Origin: Sphingobacteriales bacterium | GTDB taxonomy: Bacteria > Bacteroidota > Bacteroidia > Sphingobacteriales > Sphingobacteriaceae | Assembly: GCA_004294495.1 (NCBI GenBank) | Contig: REAS01000154.1 | Coordinates: 1 to 32,119 of the forward strand | DNA length: 32,119 bases | Reading direction: 5' to 3' | Shown: positions 14,803 through 21,738 of the stretch, in pieces | Position numbering within the stretch: position 1 is the stretch's first letter | Layout: every line of letters starts with the position of its first letter | Program-made: the position numbers and the translations under genes | The notes under the pieces: generated by a model | Database searches by the model: none | Seen by the model: only the letters and a program-made list of their open reading frames with translations | What the model was told of the DNA's origin: nothing

Positions 14803-14902
14803 GGGCGTTCGGGCGGGCTTTTCGCTACAATAATTTTATTATTCTTTGGCTTTACAAGCCAAAGAATAATAAAATTGATTTTCGCTGCAATCCCTAACGC
14901 TC
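14803..14902. repeat. REP-like element with long hairpin, doubling as terminator
   Basis: A roughly 100-bp element has near-inverted ends (GCGTTCGGG at 14805-14813 and CCCTAACGC at 14892-14900; 8 of 9 bases pair). It has a near-direct repeat (TTTTCGCTACAA and TTTTCGCTGCAA) and a central hairpin with a perfect 21-bp stem (14832-14852 with 14856-14876) and a TAC loop. Sequences with GGGCGTTCGGGCGGGCT and CCCTAACGC ends are dispersed between genes in many Bacteroidota, as I recall. The hairpin directly follows ald and could terminate it. Confidence 0.75.
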
Positions 14903-14954
14903 TAAAATCGTAAATAAAATCAATTTTTTGCAAAAAAATATTGCAAATTTAAAA

Positions 14955-15437
14955 ATGCTTTACGCTTATTTAGAAACACCTATAGGCACCATTAGTATAT
15001 CCGAAGAAAACGGTTTTATTAGCTCGGTTTTATTTGTGAATCAAAAAACGCAGCCCCAAAATCAAAGCAATTTGTTAACCGAAGCAAAAAACCAACTTAC
15101 AGCATATTTTAATGGTGAACTTACCATATTTAATCTTCCACTAAAACAAGCAGGTACTTTATTTCAGCAAAATGTTTGGCAAAATTTGCAAAATGTAGCT
15201 TATGCTAAAACATCCTCATACTCGGCTTTAGCCAACAAAATGCAAAATATATTAGCTATTAGGGCAATTGCTGCCGCAAATGGCAAAAATAAAATTATGA
15301 TAATTGTGCCTTGCCATAGAGTTATAGGCAAAAATGGAGAAATGACGGGTTACGCTGGCGAAATTTGGAGAAAACTATGGCTGCTAAACCACGAAATTAA
15401 AATTGCAGGGCTTGGTCAAGCTACTTTGGAGTTATAA
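14955..15437 (+). CDS. ogt: O6-alkylguanine-DNA alkyltransferase
   Basis: A 160-residue suicide repair protein that transfers O6-alkyl groups from guanine to its own cysteine. The active-site motif IIVPCHRVIG places the acceptor at Cys120. It is preceded by the DNA-binding helix-turn-helix region (SSYSALANKMQN, then the RAIAAANGKN recognition segment) and followed by GYAGEIWRKLWLLNHE. The usual NPI before the active site reads NKI here, a mild departure. A TTG at 14928 could extend the frame by nine residues, but the ATG at 14955 gives the normal start (YAYLETPIGTI) and is chosen. The gene stands alone after a REP-like element. Confidence 0.93.
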   Translation: MLYAYLETPIGTISISEENGFISSVLFVNQKTQPQNQSNLLTEAKNQLTAYFNGELTIFNLPLKQAGTLFQQNVWQNLQNVAYAKTSSYSALANKMQNILAIRAIAAANGKNKIMIIVPCHRVIGKNGEMTGYAGEIWRKLWLLNHEIKIAGLGQATLEL

Positions 15438-15506
15438 TTAAAAACCCGAGTTCGATTATTGATTTTAAAATAATTTTTACTGCTAATTAGGCTTACAAAA
15501 TATTTA

Positions 15507-15857
15507 GGCTCTTCGCCAAAAACTGTGGATAGACTTTTAATTATAGATTTATTACCATTAAACAGGTGTGCGATTGGGGACGGCCTAGCCTGCCTGCCGG
15601 CAGGCTATTATTTGGATAGGGAAGCCAATAAAGTTAAAATTAAAAATTAAAAAAATTTAAACGCGTGGAAAGGTTTTTGAATTTTACCTTTTGAATTTTC
15701 TGTGCGCCTTGAATTGCGCAATAAAAAATTTATTGAGCTTACCAGACAAATTATAGCAAGCCTTGATTTTTTCTTTCTTTTTCATCAAAGAAAAAGAAAT
15801 AAATAAATGCCTATTATTTTAATGAAATTATTTATCCACACATAATGGTGAAGAGCC
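15507..15857. mobile_element. Candidate ISL3-like MITE (non-autonomous element)
   Basis: Imperfect terminal inverted repeats of 25 bp (15507-15531 and 15833-15857; 20 of 25 positions pair) begin GGCTCTTC and end GTGGATA. GGCTCTT-type ends are characteristic of ISL3-family insertion sequences, which make 8-bp target duplications. The flanking 8-mers AATATTTA and AAAATTTT agree at 6 of 8 positions, which is weak support. The 351-bp interior has no transposase frame. It contains a GC-rich palindrome (15592-15605) and a hairpin of 10 bp (15774-15783 with 15790-15799). Confidence 0.5.
15592..15605. repeat. GC-rich palindrome
   Basis: GCCTGCCGGCAGGC is a perfect 14-bp palindrome, preceded by a further CCTG step, in otherwise AT-rich DNA. 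CCTGCCGGCAGG cores recur between genes in Bacteroidota. It lies inside the candidate MITE. Confidence 0.6.
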
Positions 15858-16037
15858 AAAATTTTTAGCATTAACCGATTGCTTCGGCATACTTTTTTAC
15901 CCTAGTTCCCGATGATAGAACACTATTTAAAATCCCCCTTCGTTGGTTTGACAGGGCAAACGCATTTAAGATTTTGGTACATAATTTATATTATGGGATA
16001 CTTCGCTTCAATCTTAATAAGAAAAAATATGTGCTTT

Positions 16038-16107
16038 TGTCACTCTGAGTGCAACGAAGAGTCTCAAGAACGCCTTTTATGAGACTCTTCAATCGTTCAG
16101 AGTGACA
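16038..16107. repeat. Long imperfect inverted repeat
   Basis: Two pairs of perfect 11-bp arms are nested: 16038-16048 with 16097-16107, and 16056-16066 with 16080-16090. Unpaired internal bulges separate them and a 13-base loop closes the structure. The arms contain GTCACTCTGA and GAAGAGTCTC, a repeat type I recognise as dispersed in Bacteroidota intergenic DNA. The rest of the 852-base gap 15438-16289, apart from the candidate MITE, shows no gene. Confidence 0.75.
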
Positions 16108-16289
16108 GAACGTAGTACAGTTAAATGCGTTAGCCCTAGTTGGTTTGATGGCCTTTAACTAAATGTTAGTTTAATTCTATATTAATGTTAAAAAATTATT
16201 GCATTAATTTGAATTGCCAATAATAAACTTTAAGTATTTAATACAATATTTACTTAAAACACAATCCTAATTTAACCGTTATATAATTT

Positions 16290-17720
16290 ATGAAAATTCT
16301 ACTTACAGGTGTAACAGGTTATATTGCACAACGATTGTTGCCTGTATTATTAGAAAATAGCCACCAAGTAATATGCTGTGTACGAGACAAACACAGGTTT
16401 AACACCCAAAAATATCCAACCCAAAACCCAACCGTTATTGAAGCCGATTTTCTTAAACCTAAAACGCTTATAAATATTCCGAATGATATAGATTTTGCCT
16501 ATTACTTAATTCACTCAATGTCGGCAAATACAGGCGATTTTGAAAATATGGAGCAAACCTGCGCTCAAAATTTTGTGGAATGTATAAGTAAAACCAATGC
16601 TAAACAAATTATATATCTAAGTGGGATTGTGAATGACAATGTGTTATCAAAGCATTTATCATCAAGAAAAAATGTTGAAGATATTTTAGCAAATGCCAAC
16701 ATACCGCTTACTACATTAAGAGCGGGTATAATTGTGGGTTCGGGAAGCGCATCGTTCGAGATTATAAGAGATTTGGTAGAGAAGCTACCTATAATGATAA
16801 CCCCTTTATGGATAAAAACACGTTGCCAACCAATAGCCATACGTAACGTAGTTGAGTTTTTAAATGGTGTTTTGGGTAACGCACAAACCTTTAATAAAAG
16901 CTACGATATTGGCGGTCCTAATGTATTAACATACAAGGATATGCTTTTGCGTTTTGCTAAAATTAGAGGCTTAGCTAGGCATACTTTTGTAGTACCCGTC
17001 ATGACGCCCAAAATATCATCATACTGGTTATATTTTGTTACTGCTACTTCCTATCCACTAGCCAAAAACTTGGTTGATAGTATGAAGGTTGAAGTAATTT
17101 GTACGCCCAATAATTTAGCGCAACTACTAAACATTAACTTAATAGATTACGATACATCCATAAAATTAGCATTTGATAAAATAGAGCAAAACCAAGTATT
17201 ATCTAGTTGGAAAGATGCCCAAACCAGCGATATTTTAGCAAATGGAATTTCTACATATATAGAAGTGCCTGTAAATGGCTGTTTTAAAGATGTACGTAAA
17301 CGGGCTATAAAAAACGAAAAAAATGTTTTAGATAAGATTTGGGCTATTGGCGGAATAAATGGTTGGTATTATGGCAATTGGCTATGGAAACTTAGAGGAT
17401 TTTTAGACCAACTCACTGGCGGGGTGGGTATGCGCCGCGGCCGACGAAGTCATACAGAAATTGCCCCTGGCGAAGCTTTAGATTTTTGGAGAGTGTTGCT
17501 TGCCAACCGTGAAGAAAAAAGAATGCTTTTATATGCCGAAATGAAATTACCTGGCGAGGCTTGGTTAGAATTTAAAATTTTTGAAAATCATCTAATACAA
17601 ACTGCAACTTTTAGGCCCTTGGGTGTTTGGGGTAGGTTATATTGGTATGCTGTTTACCCATTTCACGGTTTTATTTTTAATGGGATGATTAATAATATTG
17701 TAAACTCCCCAAAACCATAA
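16290..17720 (+). CDS. NAD(P)-binding DUF2867 protein (YbjT-like)
   Basis: A 476-residue two-domain protein. The N-terminal part (about residues 1-290) is an atypical short-chain dehydrogenase/NmrA-like Rossmann domain with the nucleotide motif LLTGVTGYIAQRLLP and an IYLSGI strand. The C-terminal part (about 325-470) matches DUF2867, an SRPBCC-like lipid- or ligand-binding fold, with GGVGMRRGRRSHTEIAPGEAL and the closing GRLYWYAVYPFHGFIFNGM. E. coli YbjT has a related NAD(P)-binding domain. The reaction is unknown; a role in modifying or sensing a hydrophobic ligand is possible. The alkB-like gene starts 2 bases after its stop codon, so the two were probably co-transcribed. Confidence 0.85.
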   Translation: MKILLTGVTGYIAQRLLPVLLENSHQVICCVRDKHRFNTQKYPTQNPTVIEADFLKPKTLINIPNDIDFAYYLIHSMSANTGDFENMEQTCAQNFVECISKTNAKQIIYLSGIVNDNVLSKHLSSRKNVEDILANANIPLTTLRAGIIVGSGSASFEIIRDLVEKLPIMITPLWIKTRCQPIAIRNVVEFLNGVLGNAQTFNKSYDIGGPNVLTYKDMLLRFAKIRGLARHTFVVPVMTPKISSYWLYFVTATSYPLAKNLVDSMKVEVICTPNNLAQLLNINLIDYDTSIKLAFDKIEQNQVLSSWKDAQTSDILANGISTYIEVPVNGCFKDVRKRAIKNEKNVLDKIWAIGGINGWYYGNWLWKLRGFLDQLTGGVGMRRGRRSHTEIAPGEALDFWRVLLANREEKRMLLYAEMKLPGEAWLEFKIFENHLIQTATFRPLGVWGRLYWYAVYPFHGFIFNGMINNIVNSPKP

Positions 17721-17722
17721 TT

Positions 17723-18319
17723 TTGAATTTATTTGATACCCAAACCACCAATTTATTGCCTTATGATGGCGAAGTAAATTACTATTCAAATATATTTACC
17801 CAAACACAAATTGATGATTATTTTAATAACCTATTAACTACTATTGCGTGGCAAAACGACGAGGTAATACTATTTGGCAAGCATATTATTACCCAACGAA
17901 AAGTTGCTTGGTATGCCAATAACGGTTTGAGTTATACATACTCCAATACCACTAAACATGCTTTAGCTTTTACAAAATAATTAAATGACCTTAAAACCAT
18001 TGCCGAAAAATTAGCTAATACTACTTTCAACGCCTGCTTACTAAATATGTACCACAACGGCAGCGTGGGTATGGGTTGGCATAGCGATAACGAAAAATCA
18101 ATTGTACCAAACAGCACTATAGCCTCTTTTAGTTTTGGTGCCGAAAGAAAATTTGCTTTTAAACATAAAAAAAGTAAACAAACGGTTTCAACGGTGTTGC
18201 AAAATGGCACTTTGCTTTTAATGAAAAACACCACCCAAAGCCATTGGTGGCATAGCTTGCCCAAAACTAAAAAAGTTATTACCGCCCGTATTAACCTTAC
18301 GTTTAGGCAAATGATATAA
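17723..18319 (+). pseudogene. alkB: AlkB-like DNA dioxygenase interrupted by one stop codon
   Basis: The frame encodes a 2-oxoglutarate/Fe(II) dioxygenase of the AlkB family, which removes alkyl groups from DNA bases by oxidation. It is interrupted by a single TAA at 17978-17980. Before the stop are the NLLPYDGEVNYY start and RKVAWYANNGLSYTYS, the substrate-binding segment. After it, in the same frame, come FNACLLNMYHNGS, the iron-binding WHSD, a second histidine in SHWWHSLP and the 2-oxoglutarate-binding RINLTFR. With the stop read as one residue the product would be 198 residues, normal for the family. The stop replaces a residue in FTK-x-LNDLK, where a glutamate codon (GAA) is a likely ancestor. 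The start is a TTG coupled to the upstream gene. A sequencing error or readthrough remains possible. Confidence 0.85.
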
Positions 18320-18544
18320 TTTTTTTTAGATAGATTAGAAAGACTCGCTAAGTTTTAAAAAAGTGGCAAGTATAGTCTAAACAAAACGATAAGGCCAACT
18401 TTGTTAATGCCTTAAAGCATCAAATAACACTAATTTACAGGGTTTTAAAGTAAAGTATAACTATCAAATCTTAGCTATTATCTAATTTTCCAATTTTTTA
18501 CCTCCCAAAAAGAAAAAAAAGAGTTATTCAATTCATTTAAAAAA

Positions 18545-18552
18545 TATATTTG
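18545..18552 (+). promoter_or_regulatory. Likely -7 promoter element of helicase gene
   Basis: TATATTTG fully matches TAnnTTTG and lies 21 bases before the ATG at 18574. A TTG inside it is an in-frame codon, which explains why the frame seems to begin earlier. No TTTG is visible at the -33 position. Confidence 0.5.
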
Positions 18553-18573
18553 TGCGTTATTAAAAATCAAACA

Positions 18574-20172
18574 ATGGAAATTTTAGAGCTTAACGATTTA
18601 AAAAAAAGTACGGTTAAAAAGCAATTCGATAAAGTAATAAAAAACCTGCAAGACAATGATTTTAAATCGGCCGATGTAAAAAAAATGCAAAACACGGGTT
18701 TTTACAGGGCCAAGTTAGACGATACCAACCGCCTGCTTTTTAAGTTTGGCAAATATCAAAATAAAACCTACCTTATTGTTTTAGAAGTAATTTTAAACCA
18801 CGCTTACGAAAAATCGAGGTTTTTAAACGGCGCAACATTTAAAGATAGTGATTTATTAGCCATAACATCTATCGATAAAATCGAAATCCAAGACATTGAA
18901 CCCATTAATTACATCAATAAAAATCAACGGAAAATATATTTTTTAAACAAAACCTTATCGTTTGATGATGTGCAAGAACAAGCCTTGCAATTGAACAGTC
19001 CTTGTATAATTATAGGTTCGGCGGGTAGTGGCAAAACGGCTATCTCGCTCGAGAAAATGAAAACCTTAACAGGTAAAATATTATACACCACACGGTCTAG
19101 CTATTTAATGGAAAGCGCATCGCAACTGTATTACAGTAACGATTACGAAAATCCACAACAAGAAATAGATTTTTATACCATTGACGAGTACCTGTTTACC
19201 TACCATTTACCGCAAGAAAAAGAAGTAACTTTTAAAGTTTTTGAGCAATGGATAAGCCGTTACAAACAAGCTTATAAAATAAAGGATAGCCATAAAGTTT
19301 ACGAAGAATTTAAGGGCGTAATTACAGGTGGGCAAATAAATTGTGCCTATTTAAGCGAGAACGATTATGTTAATTTAGGCATCAAACAATCTATTTTTCC
19401 CACCGCCGAAAGAGCAAGCTTGTACCAATTGTTTATTAAATATTTAGATTGGATGAAGGAGAGCAAGCACTACGAAGTTAACTGTTTGGCTTTTGATATT
19501 TTACCTAAAATTACGCCCGAGTACGATTATATTATTGTGGATGAGGTGCAAGATATACCTAATATTTTATTACACGCTTTGCTAAAATCGTTAAAAAAGG
19601 AAGAAAACTTTATCCTCTGCGGCGACTCGAACCAAATTGTACACCCCAACTTTTTCTCCTGGACACAGGTAAAACAGCTATTTTATCATCAAAACCTAAA
19701 ACAAAACATTACCCATATTTTATCGGTAAATTACCGTAACACACCAGAGGTTACCACAATAGCCAATAAATTATTGATGCTTAAAAACGCCAGGTTTGGT
19801 AGTATTGATAAAGAAAGTTCTTACCTGGTACAATCAAACGCTAGCCACAAAGGCGTGGTAGAGTTTTTAGAATGTACTACGGCCACACAGGTGGATATGA
19901 ATGTGAAAACCCAAAAATCGGTAAAGTTTGCCATTTTGGTTTTGCGTAACGAGGATAAAGCCGAAGCCCGCAAGTATTTTCAAACGCCGCTGAGTACGAG
20001 AATATTATACTTTTTAATATCTTATCAAACAATGCCGCCGAATTTAGAGCCATTGCCAGCGGCATTAACAAAGAAGATATTACCGAAGAAAGTTTTACCT
20101 ATGCTAGAAATAAAGACAAAACCGATAGAAGCCTGGATGAATATAAATTTTACATCAACTCGCTTTACGTAG
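18574..20172 (+). pseudogene. UvrD/SF1-like helicase, 5' part of a frameshifted gene
   Basis: The 5' part of a gene that runs to 21311. Residues 1-85 resemble a RelE/ParE-type fold (KKQFDKVIKNLQ, then GFYRAKLDDTNRLLFKF). An SF1A helicase core follows: Walker A GSAGSGKT at 148-155, Walker B VDEVQD at 322-327, motif III around GDSNQIVHP at 350-358 and motif IV VNYRNTPEV at 385-393. At about codon 472 (19987-19992) the frame changes. After QTP the sequence should continue into motif V (T-x-H-x-x-K-G, then EYENI), but the piece before EYENI is missing and the remainder is in another frame. The 32 or so codons up to 20172 are therefore out-of-frame sequence. The ATG at 18574 is preferred over an earlier TTG inside the promoter. 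Confidence 0.85.
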
Positions 20173-21311
20173 GCATTACCCGGGCCATGCACAACCTATA
20201 TGTGCTTGAAACCAACAAAAAAAACGAGCTATTGCATTTGTTAGACTTAACCGATTTTAAAACCAAAACTAGTTTAGCCAACCAACAATCAACCTTAGAA
20301 GATTGGACAAAAGAAGCCAACAAACTAGCCAAACAAGGTAAAGACGAGCAAGCCGAAGCCATTAAAACCCAGTTTTTAAAAAAACAACCTTTGCCTTATA
20401 CTCCGTTAAATGAAGAAGCATTGTTAGAATTGGTGCCACAAGCCCTAAACAAAGATTTTTATAATAAAAAAGCCAAAGACAAACTGTTTAACTCCGCCAT
20501 TTTAAACTTTAACGTTACACATTTAAACCAACTATCGGTACTAAAATACAATGCCGCCAACAACTGGGCAACCGAGGGTAAAAATTATTTACGCCGTACT
20601 TATATAGATTACGCCACCGATAACCTAAAAACTTTAATACCCAAATTAGAGAAATATGGTATTAATTACCGCAGCGAAGTAAACCATAGCCCACTAATGC
20701 TGGCTTGCTTTTTTGGTGCCGAAAAAATTTGCAAATATTTGGTTGACAACGGAGCCGATACCGCCGCAGTTGATATGTTTGGTAAAAATGCCTTACAGGT
20801 AACATTGGTAAATGCTTTAATAAATCCCGATAAAAAAAACGACTTAATAAAAAACGCTTTTAAGTATTATAAAAACCAGCCCATTAGGTTACAGTTCGAA
20901 GATAAATTAATTAAAATTGATGCCCACCAAGGCGAATATTGGATGGTACAATTTGTATTAGCCACCAGCCAAATGCGCATATCATCATTGGCTGTGGGTT
21001 TAGATAATGGTGCATTATATTCCGATACTTTTGCTTCGTTTTTTGAGGGCATAGCCGATAATATTATACCCGACTTTAGAAAAAAACGAAGCTACATATC
21101 ATCGTTATTGGCCAAAAACGAAATAAATAGAGACGATAAGTACAACAAAAAACTATTTTTAAGGCTTAAAAACGGCATTTATGTGCTCAACCCTTTTGTT
21201 AAAATATATAGCAATGACCAATGGCTTGGTCAAAAACATTTTTATGGTTTGAATACTTTTTCTCAGTATTTAGACCCACAAGACCAACGGTTTACTGGCA
21301 TTTTTAAATAA
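19986..21311 (+). pseudogene. Helicase motif VI and ankyrin repeats, 3' part of the same gene
   Basis: This frame continues the helicase after the frameshift. It reads AEYENIILFNILSNNAAEF (end of motif V), then the motif VI signature YVGITRA at 20166-20186. A lysine-rich helical linker follows, and about 150 residues beyond motif VI lies at least one clear ankyrin repeat (SPLMLACFFGAEKICKYLVDNGAD, next to MFGKNALQVTLVNAL). The C-terminal 130 or so residues contain MRISSLAVGLDNGALYSD and RLKNGIYVLNPFVKIYS, with no domain I recognise. The first ATG (20187) directly follows motif VI, so a protein starting there would be only the linker, ankyrin and tail part. Reading the two frames as one gene accounts for the placement of every helicase motif. 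Confidence 0.8.
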
Positions 21312-21369
21312 GCAAGGTTGGTGGTTTTAGGGTTTTGATGTGAACGGTTTAACAAAGAGGCATTTTAGG

Positions 21370-21510
21370 ATTAAGCATTTTTAATCGCCACCAGCACCCT
21401 ACCTATCCTTTAATCTTAAAAATCATAATTGAAACAATTAGCATTTTTACTTTTATTTACCGCCCGCATCCTACCCATATTTTAATCCTATACATGCTAA
21501 TTCAGACAAT
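21370..21510. repeat. Two degenerate direct repeats in the gap before susC
   Basis: The 427-base gap 21312-21738 has no gene. Two diverged copies of a roughly 65-base unit lie in it. Each has an AAGCATTTTT- or TAGCATTTTT-like start, an ACCxACCC-type block, and a TTTAATCxTA stretch followed by AATTxxxACAAT (about 21370-21440 and 21437-21510). Similar ATCCT/AATTCAGACAA repeats are common between genes of Bacteroidota. Confidence 0.5.
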
Positions 21511-21659
21511 AATAGCCACCAAAATCACCAATAAAAGCTTATAAACCATCAAATGCACTATTTTACGCTAAAATAACATCAAAAATTGCCAATTTAATTA
21601 CATTTTAAATTACCTTATAATTCTAAGTTTGTACCATTGTGTAATTGTTTTAAATTAAG

Positions 21660-21690
21660 TTTGCATTATATTTAACAAATTTTAACTTTG
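21660..21690 (+). promoter_or_regulatory. Promoter of the susC-susD operon
   Basis: TTTG at 21660-21663 is followed after 19 bases by TAACTTTG at 21683-21690, a full match to the Bacteroidota promoter. Transcription would begin near 21697, giving a leader of about 42 bases before the susC ATG. Confidence 0.8.
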
Positions 21691-21738
21691 TATCCTAAAT
21701 ATAAAATTTAAACCAACCAATTTTTAAATTAATCTTGT

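Noticed and set aside
15438-16289. A hidden transposase or remnant gene in the long gap
   Set aside because: Frames in all directions are short and interrupted, and no transposase motif was recognised; only repeats are supported.
17978-17980. The TAA in alkB as a programmed readthrough or recoding site
   Set aside because: No recoding hairpin or special context was seen after the codon, and TAA is not a known recoding codon here. It is more simply a nonsense mutation or error.
18550-18573. Earlier TTG start for the helicase gene
   Set aside because: The TTG lies inside a TATATTTG promoter element; the ATG at 18574 is the better start. The same reasoning was applied at 3012 and 3324.
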